Assembly: GCA_951799425.1 (NCBI GenBank)
Contig: OX637403.1
Coordinates: forward strand, 23,898,811-23,962,810
Length of the DNA stretch: 64,000 bases
From: Ilex aquifolium
Taxonomy: Eukaryota > Streptophyta > Magnoliopsida > Aquifoliales > Aquifoliaceae
Direction of reading: 5' to 3'
In this document: one piece after another, positions 12,700 through 23,759 of the stretch
Position numbering within the stretch: the stretch's first letter is position 1
How the letters are laid out: each line of letters begins with the position of its first letter
Notes under the pieces: model-generated
What the model saw: only the letters and a program-made list of their open reading frames with translations
What the model was told of the DNA's origin: nothing
The model's database searches: none
Program-made: the position numbers and the translations under genes

Positions 12700-13743
12700 A
12701 GGGGTTGTTGGCACTCTCAATCCTCCTGATTCTGGTGGGATGGTGGAGTCGGTCCTCGGCCAGCAACATACTGCCTCAGCTGGCCACGTTGAATAAGCTC
12801 CTCGATCTGCCTCTTTAACTCAAAGCATTCGTCAGTGTCGTGGCCATGTTCGCGGTGGAAGTGACAGTACCTGCTGGGATTTCTGCAGTTTGGGGCGGAC
12901 TTCATTTTTCAGGGCTAGCGGAGCATGGGGTAATCCTGTATCTAGAACAGGATGTGTTCCACCGAAGCGTTGAGTGGCGTGAAGGGCTGTCGTTCTCTGT
13001 GGGGTACGGGACTGAGACGGTCCTTGACATAGGCTCTCTCGGTTCTCTTTCTCTTGTTCTCCGCCTCCCGCTTGTCTTCGCGGGTGTCCTTTCTTTTTTT
13101 CCCTCATTGGGAGGACTCACCTCGACGGGCCTTACTGACGTCCTCGACATTCATGTACTTATGTGCCCTTGACAGTAGCTCGGACATGCTGGAGGGCGAC
13201 TTCTTGAGGACGGAGAACATAAAACTAGAGAAGCGCAAACCCGTAATGAAGGAAGCCAGGGCTACCTTGTCGTCTAACTCCTCGATCTGGAGAGCCTCCT
13301 CATTGAAACAAGTGAGGTAGCTCTTAAGGCTTTCATCCCGGTCCTACTTGATGGTAAGCAGGTGGGTAACAGGCTTCTGATGTCGCCGTCCCCCAATGAA
13401 GTGGGAGATGAAAGATTTACTCAGCTCCGCGAAGGAGTGGATAGAAGAGGGTTTGATCTTCACGAACCATTGTCGAGCAGACTCCTTCAAGGTGGTGAGG
13501 AAGGCTCTACACATGATCTCATTAAGCACGTTGTGGAATTGCATAAGAGACTTATACGTGTCAAGATGATCCAGAGGGTCCTTGGTACCATCGAAGATCT
13601 CGATGGCAAGCATCTTGAACTTCTAGAGTAGCAAGGTATGTATTGGCGGAGCCTCCTCCCGGGGGGCCGGTTGTTGACTCATCGACCTGGTCGTGATTAC
13701 CATGGAGCAACAAGGTAGTAGAAAACTTAGTCATTTCCCACAA
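12700..13743 (-). pseudogene. Element A gag remnant
   Basis: Minus-strand frame 13613-13344 encodes a retrotransposon Gag core (DPLDHLDTYKSLMQFHN, AFLTTLKESARQWFVKI, ELSKSFISHFIGGRRHQKP). The chain continues after a stop, with frameshifts, to a zinc-knuckle-like CHFHREHGHDTDEC near 12870-12830 and the RQIEELIQRGQLRQYV segment. The ATG at about 13703 region is plausible as the original start. Gag forms the virus-like particle in intact relatives; this copy cannot. Confidence 0.85.
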
Positions 13744-13755
13744 ACGACGCCAAAC
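13735..13755 (-). other. Element A primer-binding site
   Basis: Directly inside the 5' LTR, the minus strand reads TTTGGCGTCGTTTGTGGGAA. It matches TGGCGCCGT(C/T)TGTGGGAA of element B apart from a C-to-T change, and the first bases are complementary to the 3' end of tRNA-Asp (…GGCGCCA), the usual primer of Tat/Athila elements. Confidence 0.7.
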
Positions 13756-14360
13756 TGATGATGCACAAAATAGACTTATGCAAGATCAACAGTCGAGTGT
13801 GTGATAAAGTGTAATTAATGGACAATTAATAGAGCAATCAATGACAATAATGTAAATATCAGGTCAACACATAGATATATAGTGGTTCGGTCCGGGTGAC
13901 CTACTCCACTTTGGAAAAAGGCAACGGTGGCCGGGGGACCTTTATTGATAAAGTAAGGTGATCGGAAGAGAGAACAATGGTTAACGCCGGGAGAGGTACA
14001 ACAGTTAGGAGAGAGAAAAATTATGTATAGAGTGTGTATAGAGGTGTAAAGGTTGTAAAGAGGTGCCCTCTCATGTAGAGAGAATTTACAATTTATAGGC
14101 ACGGAGCCTTGGTTAAGACAGTGACGTGAGGGCAAATGTACTAATTTTTCGGGTAGCTACAAAAAGGTAAGAGCCATAAAAGGTTACCTTGATCTTCGAG
14201 AGTGAGTATCCCGATAATTGCTCCCCATGTGCTCTAATTCTTCTTAAACTCTTCGAACTTTAGGTTGGATCAAATTCACGAACTGAGTTTGATTTACCTT
14301 TTAACTAACTTGGACTTCCTTGATTTATTGGACCTAATGCAGTTAAATTTGGGGTCATCA
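13756..14360 (-). repeat. Element A 5' LTR
   Basis: 605 bp, upstream LTR relative to the element. It runs TGATGATGCAC...GGGGTCATCA on the plus strand and is followed by the second CAAAG target copy at 14361-14365. Confidence 0.93.
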
Positions 14361-14365
14361 CAAAG

Positions 14366-15359
14366 TTTACTTCATGTATTAGGAGATTAACTAGGGTGGC
14401 CAATGATTTGTTTGGAATCTGACTTCATCATTGAATGAGTGTCTATGCATGACAACTAATACAAAACGAATTGACATATTGGGCAACAAATAAGTACAAT
14501 AAATATGTGCACGAATTAGTTCAATGATTGAATAAGAGTTAGTTGAAAGCCCGTCTGTCCTAAATCGAATTTTTTACCATATCTTTTTTTTTTGGTTGAC
14601 ATTCTAATGCAGAATGAATAGAAAAAAATTTAATATTTTATTTAAACATGATCAATTTCATTCAATTAGAAAATTCTATAAGATTTTATTTTATTTCTTG
14701 ATTTAATTAAGAAATTATTTTATTTTTATTTTTATTTTATAGTTTAATTAAGATTTTATTTTATTTCCTAATTTATTTAGAATTCTAGTTTCCTAATTAC
14801 TTTAAGGTTTTTACTACTATTTAAAGCCTCGGGAAAAAATAGTTTTTAATTGATTAATACAATTGAGAGAGCCTCTCTTTTATTTCTTATTTTTCTGGTA
14901 TTCTTAGGATTCAATAGATTTATTGAATCTTTTAGAACTGGTATTCTACAAAATTAACAAGTCTATAGTAGAATTCTCAAACCGGTATTTATGCACAAAT
15001 TAATAGTTTGGTCTCTTCCCTGCACCACATTCATAAGTAAAAAATAGAAAAAAATAAATCAGTTCTTATTTTGTATCTCTATTTCCTATTTGATCTTAAT
15101 TTGTACCTTCTTATTATCTTTGTGTAAGAGTCAAAAGACAGTATATTCTCGATGAGGGATTACGGAATAAAAGACAGGTTTAACCAAAGCATGTGGTTAG
15201 AACGTAAGAGCTGAAATTGGGAGTACATGATTGTACTTTCGAACACCTGAATCCAAGAAATCATGAGTTCAAAAAACCGCGTGGTTAGAACATGATGGGT
15301 TTCCTAAAGAAGAATTGCAACACAAACAGTTGTTGGATGAAAACTGTTCAATTGTATTC
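14366..15359. other. AT-rich intergenic DNA, possible old copia LTR debris
   Basis: No gene is supported. Around 14800-14990 the order of motifs (ATTTAAAGCCTC, TGATTAATACAATTGAGAG, pyrimidine-rich tract, GGATTCAATAGATTTATTG) resembles the R-U5 part of a copia-type LTR, but neither end nor a target duplication can be fixed. Confidence 0.35.
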
Positions 15360-15859
15360 TTAAAAAGTGAAACAATTACTTTCGAAGAACCAACCAAAAC
15401 GGTGAGCATTTAATTCATTATTAGAACTGTCATGTCGAGGTAACTTATTCCAAGTACCAACATTTTGAAGGTCAAGATTATAAATGCTATTGTTGCCTGC
15501 AGAATGGAAAAATAAGTCTTGTTTTCCACGAAGAATTGCAGAAGAAAGGTACACATGAGTACATTTGGTTTAAACAGCCTACGTTGAACAAATCTTCTCC
15601 ACTGAACTATATCAAATTTGCTAGAACATACTTTGATGATTGAAAAGGGGAAAAAAATCTTTGGATCATTTATAAATAAATGGTAATGTTCTTGAAGTAC
15701 AATGATGTGATTTATGAATATCCGTATTGGTAGTACTGATTTTTCAAGATCATTCGGAGAAGGGACCCTTAATTTTGCTTGTGGAAAGCAATGTTCAACA
15801 TGTAGGGCAAGATCATTTATTAGAATTAAACCACCAATACAGGTAATTCGATACACCAT
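15360..15859 (-). pseudogene. Unidentified coding fragment with a frameshift
   Basis: Two overlapping minus-strand frames look like one broken coding region. Frame 1 from 15859 begins MVYRITCIGGLILINDLALH and stays coding-like to about 15560. Frame 2 (15554-15360) continues with SSAILRGKQDLFFHSAGNNS and ends FGWFFESNCFTF. The amino-acid make-up (aromatic, Leu-rich, few low-complexity runs) is protein-like, and the switch suggests a 1- or 2-base indel near 15560. I do not recognise the family; an F-box-associated or similar propeller protein is only a guess. Confidence 0.35.
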
Positions 15860-16194
15860 TGTGCTGTCACTTTGGGATCTATAAATGTGTTAGATGTAAT
15901 GTTGTAAGAAATCTTACCCACATCACACGGAGAATATGTCCGACTACTCTAACTCTTGACACTCAACTCACATTGAAATAATCTTATTGTTGCGTTAATA
16001 TTTGACCTCATCAAAATTAGAACGCTCCATGAATAAATTGTTGTGTCATCATGTTATCGAAGGATGGCGAGTTGGGTTGAGCCACGAACACGTAGTGGGG
16101 TGCACCAGAGTTGGGACCCAAAGGAGATGTGACTCATGCTTGGTGGCTGAGTTTTGAAGATCAATGCAACTACTACCATACCATGTTTAATCAA

Positions 16195-16479
16195 TCACTC
16201 GTGAACCACACAGTACTGTGATGAGACCCCAGCTAATTCATTGGATTCTTGATGAAGATTTTGATCAATATAACTGGCTTTGGTTTTTGAAGGGAGAGAT
16301 GAGATTTTATAGTCAATCGAGACATCAAATTCTGATGGTTTCCTTGGGACAAGGTTTCTAAATGATTCAAAGAGATAAAACAAGGCAATAGCAGCACCAT
16401 CAATCGTAGTTAATGTCCTTTTCTGTTTGTATAATTCTGGGAACTTAGTATCGATTTCTCCAAATATCTGTAGAACCAC
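16195..16479 (-). CDS. Unrecognised exon-like open frame
   Basis: 94 codons on the minus strand, beginning MVLQIFGEIDTKFPELYKQK and including TTIDGAAIALFYLFESFR. The sequence looks like a folded protein rather than chance, and it lies upstream of, and on the same strand as, the broken frame at 15360-15859, so both may be parts of one degenerating gene with an intron between. No domain recognised. Confidence 0.3.
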   Translation of the reverse strand: MVLQIFGEIDTKFPELYKQKRTLTTIDGAAIALFYLFESFRNLVPRKPSEFDVSIDYKISSLPSKTKASYIDQNLHQESNELAGVSSQYCVVHE

Positions 16480-17655
16480 AAAGTCACCAAATCATTAATA
16501 TCAAGGTCTAATCTCAGTTATCTGGCATAAGCATAACCAATCTTTCATATAGGACCACAGATAACAACCTCAATTATTTTGTGCCATTTCTTTGATTTGA
16601 TTGTACAATCAAAGCCATGGCTCCAATTGTTTTTTTACCGTTAAAAAAGAGAAACAAATCAAATTGTTTTGACCCGTGACTCAAGATTATCCCTTTGGAT
16701 CTGTGGATTGGACCAATGATGCATGAAGTTATAAGGATACACTTATGATTTCGCCATTTATGTCTTTATTGGCAATTTTTGTGTGCTTGTTTCTCGGGCT
16801 GTGAGAGAACTATTTGTCTTTCGAATTAATAACCTTTATATTCCGGAATAAATTTCTTGATTTATTTCCATGGTGCATCTAATTTTTATTCCTTTTTTTC
16901 ACCATTGACTCATCAGACAATGCCATACAGATTTGTTTGTCTGCAGTATCTTATGCCTTGAAATATGGCATATATATTCAAAATAAGCTCATACCATTCA
17001 TTCATCACTACCCTAGAATATATGGCATTTACCATCTCAGGCAAAATAAAGATGTTCCTTTCAAGACCAAGTATCTTGTCTCATAAACGCATAGAGTGTC
17101 ATTATTTATACGCACTATATATATATATATATATGTTAGCGATAAAATTCTTTTATTGTGATATAGGTGTCAAAAGTTTTAGTCACAAAAATAACCTCTT
17201 TGTTTGCAGGTATAACTGCATATATCTATCACTGTTCAAACTCTGTAATAATTAGAGTATCGTGCTCGGTGCTCCACTATTTTGTAGTTACGCCCCGCAG
17301 ATATTTGTTGCAGGATCCATTGATGAACTCTTCTGGTTGCTCTCTTGCCTGGGACCAAATCGACGTCGGCCACAAGTTGTGAAACATATATATATTGACA
17401 TTGAAAAAGCCTAGTTTAGGTGCTGAAGATATCATTATCAACAATTATATAAAAAGAATCCAAATAGTATAACGCACCACCGAGAAAAAAAGAAAAAAAA
17501 GAAAAGAAAACTAGGCTTGTCACTGTTACCCCCCTTCTTGTTACATCATATTAAAACACAAATAAAGGCTAACCCTACCAATAAAGCTCAAGTAAACTGG
17601 GTTTAAAGGGCAAGAGGGTGATCACCAACCCAAACAATTGCATACATATATATTA
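16480..17655. other. Intergenic DNA
   Basis: AT-rich, with a short (TA)n run at about 17117-17133. Short open frames at 16965-17382 show no recognisable domain. The last nine bases, TATATATTA at 17647-17655, are the left target duplication of the MULE-like element. Confidence 0.5.
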
Positions 17656-17950
17656 GAGTTAATCACCAAAATAAAGTAGTTTATAAAAAATACGACATTT
17701 TTGAATTTATTTACTAAACTACAGCACTACTTTAAAAGAGGATTTAATAACTCTGTTTTTGTTAAAAAGCAGATTCAATAACTCCATTTTTGTTAAAAAA
17801 CGGATTCAACAAACACCGTTTTTAGAGGGAAAAAAATTGGGCAATGAGAAAACATGCTTTTTGTGAAAAGCGTGTTTATTAAACACACTTTTCACACAAA
17901 ACTGGGCTTGTCACTGGTTCAAAAACTAGAGAGAAATGAAACTTGGATGT
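17656..17950 (+). repeat. Left terminal inverted repeat of the MULE-like element
   Basis: Inside the terminus lie tandem units of about 32-34 bp with the core TTTTTGTTAAAAA(A/G)C(G/A)GATTCAA (about 17735-17825), and an imperfect palindrome at 17863-17895 (GTGAAAAGCGTG...CACACTTTTCAC). Both features recur inverted at the right end. Confidence 0.72.
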
Positions 17951-18074
17951 GTCAAATTTGACTGCAAAGGTGGGTAATTTTATGTTTTTCCTTTGTGATT
18001 AACTTCAATATATTTCTCTTCCTTTAGCTAGAAAAGTAGGAAGGTAGAATAGAAAGAGAGAAAGATGATAGAGA

Positions 18075-18120
18075 CCCACCATTGGGATTCTGAGAAGCAG
18101 AGAGTCTAGTTGAGTTCATC
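18075..18120 (-). pseudogene. Captured pectin methylesterase fragment, distal part
   Basis: On the minus strand this reads EL-N-stop-TLSASQNPNGGS, which continues the PMEI-domain end found at 23274-23449. In pectinesterases the segment DELSWTLSASQNP follows LDLLDLSA; here the Trp codon has become TAG. The copia element separates the two parts and duplicated TCATC, so the fragment was whole before that insertion. Confidence 0.65.
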
Positions 18121-18404
18121 TGTAACAGAATGAAATGCAAAGCAGCAAAAACGGAAGGCAGAGCAGAGAACCCAGAGAATAATGTGAATGACAATTTGCT
18201 CTCTTTTGTTATTCATTCATCTGTACAACAACCCATATATATACAATTACAGAAAAAGAATATTCTAACAACCTATAGAATGAAAATACAATTGTGCCCT
18301 TATGTACAACTCAACATAGAAGAGTAAAATAACAAACTAAATTTCAGCATCAGTAGGCGCCTTCTCTTTGTTTAAAACAGCGGACTGCATGATATTCTCC
18401 AATA
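18121..18404 (-). repeat. Copia 3' LTR
   Basis: 284 bp, downstream LTR relative to the element. On the minus strand the GTGGGGGG polypurine tract (18405-18413) abuts its TATTGGAG start. It is the same length as the other LTR. Confidence 0.93.
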
Positions 18405-21400
18405 CCCCCCACAAGATGGAGAGTGCAAATTAAGAACTCCCATCTTGGATAAGTGATGATGAAGAACAATGGAGGATAGAGCCTTAGTGAAGATATTAGC
18501 CAACTGATGAGCACTTGAAACATGGGAGGTTTGGATGCTACCTTCTTGAATCTTGTCACGTATCAAGTGGCAATCGAGCTCTATATGATTCGTCCTCTCA
18601 TGAAAAATAGGGTTGGCGGCAATGTGGATGGCAGCTTTATTATCACAATACAAGAAGGCAGCCTGAGGATGAGATACATGAAGAGCAGAAAGGATGTAAC
18701 GCAGCCATGTGAGTTCCGAGCATGTTGCTGCCATTGATCGATACTCAGCTTCGGCTGCGGATCGAGACACAATAGATTGCTTCTTTGATTTCCAGGAAAT
18801 CAAAGAGGAGCCAAGAAATATGCAATAACCTGTGACCGAACGCCTGGTGTCAGGGCAAGAAGCCCAATCGGAGTCGCAATATGCATGAAGTTGGAGAGAG
18901 GATGAACTTGAGAGAAATAGGCCCTGTCCAGGAGCAACCTTAAGATATTTCAAAATTTTCTGAGCTACCAGCAAATGAGAATCAGTAGGATGAGCCATAA
19001 ATTGACTCAAGGTTTGAACACTATAACAAATGTCAGGCCGAGTGATTGTGAGATAGAGAAGACGACCAATTAATCTCTTGTATGCACTCGGGTCTGATAA
19101 GGGGTGGCCTGAAGATTGAGTTAACTTGAGATTTTTCTCCATGGGAACTTTAGTTGGCTTGCTGCCCAAATTACCAGAGTCAGCTAGAATGTCCAAAAGA
19201 TATTTTCGTTGGCATAAATGAATACCCTTGGAGGATCGAGCTATTTCAATGCCAAGAAAATTCCTCAATGAACTGAGATCCTTCATTTTGAATTTGCTGT
19301 CAAGAAAATCCTTCAAGGCAGTCACACAATCAAGATTATCACTAGCCACAAGTATGTCATCAACATACACAAGTAAAGCTATGAAAGAACCATTAAACTC
19401 TTTGGTGAAAAGACTATAATCAGCCTTGCTTTGAGAAAAACCAGATTCAATTAAAGAGGTGGAAAACTTAGAATACCACTGCCTTGAAGCTTGTTTGAGG
19501 CCATATAAACTTTTGAGTAACTTACAAACTTGAGTGGTTTCCCTTTGGTGTAACCAGGAGGCTTCTTCATGTAGATGTCCTCATCTAAATCCTCATGTAA
19601 AAAGGCGTTGTTTACATCAAATTGATGTAAATGTCAACCCTTAATTGAAGCAATGGCAAGAAGAGACCTCACAGTTACCAACTTGGCAACAGGGGAGAAT
19701 GTCTCATTAAAATCAACTCCTTCAAGTTGTGTGTAGCCCTTAGCTACTAAACGGACCTTTAATCTCTCAACTGAGCCATCAGAGTGATACTTGATTTTAT
19801 AAACATATTTGCAATCAATAGGAGATTTACCAGCAGGCAAATCTGTAAGAATCCAAGTGTTGTTGGCTTCTAAGGCAGCCAATTCAGTGTCCATGGCCTG
19901 GCACCATCCCGGGTGAGTAAGGGCTTGTTTATATGATTTGGGTTCAAAATGGGTAGAGATAGAAGTGGAAAAGGCTTGATAAGTGGGTGAAAAGGCATGA
20001 TAAGATAAAGTATGAGAAAGAGGAAAAGAGGTACCTGGGAGACGGCCAAGCTTCGTGGGCAGAAATCGGTTGGAAGAAATGAGAGCTGCCTGTTGACAGT
20101 GGAAGTCCTGCAGAAATTTGGGTGCAGTCCTAGTCCTGGTTGACCTGCGAGGAAGAGGTGGAAGGGAAGGAAGGGGTGGGGGTGAAGATAGGGTGGTAGG
20201 GGGAGAATCTGGTAGTATAGGTGAAGGAGGAGCTGGTGGAGAAATGACAGAAATTGGAGGGGCAGTGGGGCTGTTAGGGGAGGGAGGTTGAGTAGAAGTG
20301 AGCTGCTGAGATTGAAAATTAAAAGAGGATGGTGTGGTGAGAGGAATGGATGATGAAAGGGGAGGAGTGGTAGCGGAAGACTTTGTATTAAAAGGAAAAA
20401 CTCCTTCATGAAACACAACATCCCAAGAATAAAAAATTTGGTTGGTTTGTATGTCTAAGAGCTTGTAACCTTTTATGCCAAATGGATAACCGAGAAACAC
20501 ACATTTCCTACCTCTTGGATCAAACTTCTTTCGTCCATGAGATAGAGTTGAAGCAAAACTAAGACAACCAAAAATTCTCATGTGATTATAAGTGGGAGGT
20601 TTACCAAAGATGATCTCAAAGGGGGTTTTATTGTGAAGTAAGGGAGTGGGGGTTCGATTTATGATGTAAACATCAGTCAAAATAAAATCACTCCAATATT
20701 GAAGAGGAACATGAGATTGAAATTTTAATGCGCGAGCTACATTCATGATGTGTTGATGTTTACGCTCAACAATCCCATTTTGTTGAGGTGTGTCGACACA
20801 ACTTGTTTGATGGATAATACCCTTAGATGTGAAGAAATCTATCATGGAAAATTCTCTGCCATTATCACTTCGAAGGACTTTGATTCTTTTGTGAAATTGT
20901 GTTTCAATTAAGGAGTAAAAACTTTTAATACATTGTCTTACTTCATATTTGTTTTTTAGCATGTAGACCCATGTGGTCCTTGAGAAATCATCGACAAGAG
21001 TTAAGAAAAAGCGAGAACCATCAACTGCAACAATGTAGTGAGGACCCCAAATGTCACAGTGAACAATATCAAAAGCATGAAGAGATTTAGTTGTGGAAGT
21101 AGGAAAAGGGATACGATGTTGCTTGGCCAAAGGGCAAACACAACAAGGTGATTGATTAGGAGAATTCATAGTTTGTCTTACAAGGGGATCAGTGATTAAA
21201 AGAAGTCTAGAAAATGAAATGTGGCCGAGCCTACAATGCCATAAATTAGAAACAAAAGCCTTGCAGGTGACAGAAGCACTAAGAGGCTGTTCTTTACGAA
21301 GGAAAGCTGGGAAAACATCAACCAAGGCTGAGGGAGACACACCAAATCTCAGCAAATGATATAGGCCGCCTCTCATTTCACCCATCCCAATCGTTGTCCA

Positions 21401-22953
21401 TGAGGCTAAGTCCTGTACAAAGCATGAATGAGAGAAGAAAATGAGACAGCAGGCCGAATTAAGAGCAAGCGTTTTGGCAGAAATTAAATTGAAATTGAAT
21501 GAGGGTACACAAAGTACATCTTGAAGTATTAGAGTTGAGGAGAGACGTACAATACCAATGTGAGTAACAGGAACATTTGAACCGTTAGGCAATTTAACCA
21601 GAGAATAAGTAGTGGCAGTGATGGATGTGTAAAGGGTGGGGCAACAGATTATGTGATCTGTTGCTCCGGTATCAATGATCCAAGGAGAAGTGTGTGATGA
21701 AACAGGTGTGTGAGTGTGTGTATTAGTGGATAAACAAGTAGTCATACCAGAAACTTTGGAATTGTGGACAACATTAAAAGATGGGGAAGATTGAGCAACC
21801 GAGATGGTGGCCATGGCTGAACTGGAGTCCTTAGAATTCAGCAACGCAAGGAGTTGACTGTATTGGCTCTTGGTAAGAGCCAGAGGCTCAGTAAGTTCCT
21901 CATCAGTGTTGGCATTGGAACAAGGCTGGGATGAAGCAACAACAGCAGCAGAGTGCTTTGGCTTTCCATGAAGTTTATGACCAGGTGGATATCCGTGTAG
22001 TTTATAGCATTTGTCAATGGAATGACCAATCATATTGCAATGGGAACAAAGAGGTGGGGTAGCATTTCCTGCCTTAAAGCAATTTTCAAGGGAGTGGCCC
22101 TGAATTTTGCAATAAGTACAGTAGGGGCGAGTGGATTTCTGGGTGGTGGATGGGGAAGATTTTTGGTAAGGTTTGGAGGATGGAAAATTATTTTTAGCCA
22201 TCAGAGCCATAAGGTCAGAAGTGGGAGAGGGATTAAGCATGAGGTGTTGACGTTCTTGTTGTTAAATCATGGAGAAAACTCGATTAAGAGGGGGTAAAGG
22301 CTCAATAAGCATAATCTGATCTCGGGAAGAGGAATAAGTATCATTGAGGCCCATGAGAAACTGTATAACACAATCTCTATCGTAGCGGGCATGAAGGATT
22401 TTCACCTTGCCACAATCACAATCAGGTAAGGGGTTATAAACAACCAATTCATCCCAAAAAGCTTTCAGACGACCAAAATAAATGCTAATAGAATCCTGAC
22501 CTTGAGAGAGGCTAGCAAGGTCGCGTTTCAGTTGAAAAATTCGGGGACCATTTTGTTAAGTAAACGATCCTTAAGTTCAAGCCAAAGAATGCGAGAATCA
22601 TCAACCAAAGCAAGGCTGGATTTAACATATGCACTCAACGAATTTTGAAGCCAAGAAACTACAAGGTCGTTGCATCGTTCCCAGGCTTCAAGGAGGGGAT
22701 CTGCAGCATCGGTTGGTTTTGGAAGAGTGCCATTGATAAAACCAAGCTTGTTCTTGGCACGAAGAGCACGGTTGACCGCGCGAGACCAACTAACGTAGTT
22801 ATCGGCGGTCAAAAGATCCGAGACCAAAGCAGCGGCTGGATTATCACCGGTGTCGATGCGAAAGGGATTGAAAGGGTTTGAAAAATTGAGATACCTTTCA
22901 ATCGAGGGTTTGGTAATGGTGGTGGAATCTTCAGTATCAGAGGAGCTAGACAT
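18372..22953 (-). pseudogene. Copia gag-pol polyprotein (broken)
   Basis: Gag starts at 22953 (MSSSSDTEDS) and has the copia Gag core (DNYVSWSRAVNRALRAKNKL). It breaks by a frameshift near 22555 and by a single stop at 22262-22264. The next frame (22240-19634) carries two zinc knuckles (CTYCKIQGHSLENC and CSHCNMIGHSIDKC), the protease motif WIIDTGATDH, the gag-pre-integrase HCRLGH region and integrase with D (VHCDIWGPH), D (RSDNGREF) and E (NGIVERKH). It ends in the first part of RT (CKYVYKIKYHSDGSVERLK). After a stop at about 19634 and a frameshift, 19370-18372 carries the catalytic YVDD and RNase H (HAYCDSDWA, SAAEAEYRS). Its end runs into the LTR. The reader should treat this as a dead copy. 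Confidence 0.93.
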
Positions 22954-22977
22954 GGCGTGGATTTGGGATCGAAGGAA

Positions 22978-22989
22978 GCTCTGATACCA
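22978..22989 (-). other. Copia primer-binding site (initiator tRNA-Met)
   Basis: Minus strand TGGTATCAGAGC sits immediately inside the 5' LTR and is complementary to the 3' end of initiator tRNA-Met, the standard primer of plant copia elements. Confidence 0.93.
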
Positions 22990-23273
22990 TGTAACATAAT
23001 GAAATGCAAAGCAGCAAAAACGGAAGGCAGAACAGAGAACCCAGAGAATAATGTGAATGGAAATTTGCCCTCTTTTGTTATTCCTTCATCTATACAGCAA
23101 CCCATATATATACAATTACAGAAAAAGAATATTCTAACAACCTATAGAATGAAAATACAATTGTGCCCTTATGTACAACTCAACATAGAAGAGTAAAATA
23201 ACAAACTAAATTTCAGCATCAGTAGGCGCCTTCTCTTTGTTTAAAACAGCGGACTACATGATATTCTCCAATA
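22990..23273 (-). repeat. Copia 5' LTR
   Basis: 284-bp upstream LTR. It differs from 18121-18404 by about nine substitutions and no indel by eye. Confidence 0.93.
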
Positions 23274-23449
23274 TCATCGACAGAGAGATCGAGGAGATCA
23301 AGATAGTCAGAAATGGAATTGGAGAGCCGAAAATCACCAAATACATTGGTGAATTTGGAGACGATGGAGATGACTTGTCGGACTTCATCAATGGTGAACC
23401 TCACCAAACTTACGAACTCGGAAGCTGAAACCTTGAAGCATCTCAATCA
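23274..23449 (-). pseudogene. Captured pectin methylesterase (PMEI domain) fragment
   Basis: The minus strand reads RCFKVSASEFVSLVRFTIDE, then VRQVISIVSKF and VFGDFRLSNSISDYLDLLDL. This is the end of the inhibitor-like (PMEI) domain of plant pectinesterases as I remember the family (…VFGDFRLSNAISDCLDLLDLSADEL…), with the usual Cys of SDC changed to Tyr. The reading continues across the copia insertion at 18120-18075. No catalytic pectinesterase domain is present. It is a gene piece captured by the Pack-MULE and not a functional gene. Confidence 0.7.
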
Positions 23450-23451
23450 GG

Positions 23452-23595
23452 ATCTGATACAGCCTGATTTGCACAGCCCTTGTACACCAAGTTGGTGTTA
23501 TCAAGGCAGATTCAGGTGCTGGGATCATCTCAAGGTTGGTGAACAAGACTAGAAAAAGAAAGAAGAGGCAAAAGGGTTTTCAGGGTAAACCCATT
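23452..23595 (-). pseudogene. Possible second captured fragment (cysteine-rich secretory protein-like)
   Basis: On the minus strand a hydrophobic signal-peptide-like stretch (KPFCLFFLFLVLFTNLEM) is followed, after a one-base frame change, by DNTNLVYKGCANQAVSDPD. The TNLVYKGCA.Q motif resembles the mature N-terminus of DUF26 cysteine-rich repeat secretory proteins. It lies directly upstream of the pectinesterase piece, in the same orientation. The identification rests on one short motif. Confidence 0.35.
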
Positions 23596-23759
23596 TGTGG
23601 GGGTGTTGATGGATCAAATCATGGTTGGTTTTGAAAGATTTTGAGGGTTTTTAGAGATAGGTTTTGGTAAATAATGAGGAAAGATGGAGATGACTTGGAG
23701 TTATCGGCCCTGGAAGACTGTTGAATCAAAGCACTAAAAAGTGCGGAAGGATTGCGAAG

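Larger units (their letters stand above)
5638..14360 (-). mobile_element. Element A: decayed Ty3/gypsy (Tat-lineage) LTR retrotransposon
   Basis: Complete structure on the minus strand: 5' LTR 13756-14360, tRNA primer site, gag, protease, RT, RNase H and integrase remnants in that order, a gene on the opposite strand, polypurine tract and 3' LTR 5638-6256. Both LTRs begin TGATGATGCAC and end in TCATCA on the plus strand. The element is flanked by a perfect 5-bp duplication CAAAG (5633-5637 and 14361-14365). The LTRs differ by roughly 8-10 % by eye, mostly transitions, and every coding frame is broken by stops, so this is an old, immobile copy. The pol region has two RNase H-like blocks, a feature of the Tat lineage. 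It shares its layout with element B at 24106-35330 but is clearly a different family. Confidence 0.93.
18121..23273 (-). mobile_element. Ty1/copia LTR retrotransposon inside the MULE-like element
   Basis: 5153 bp with two 284-bp LTRs (18121-18404 and 22990-23273), a perfect 5-bp target duplication TCATC (18116-18120 and 23274-23278), a primer site for initiator tRNA-Met, and gag-pol on the minus strand in copia order (gag, protease, integrase, RT, RNase H). The LTRs differ at about nine positions (about 3 %). At 1.3e-8 substitutions per site per year that is roughly 1.2 million years. Gag and pol carry at least two frameshifts and stops, so it is not autonomous now. In element orientation the LTRs run TATTGGAG...TGTTACA, that is TA...CA instead of TG...CA. 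Confidence 0.95.
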
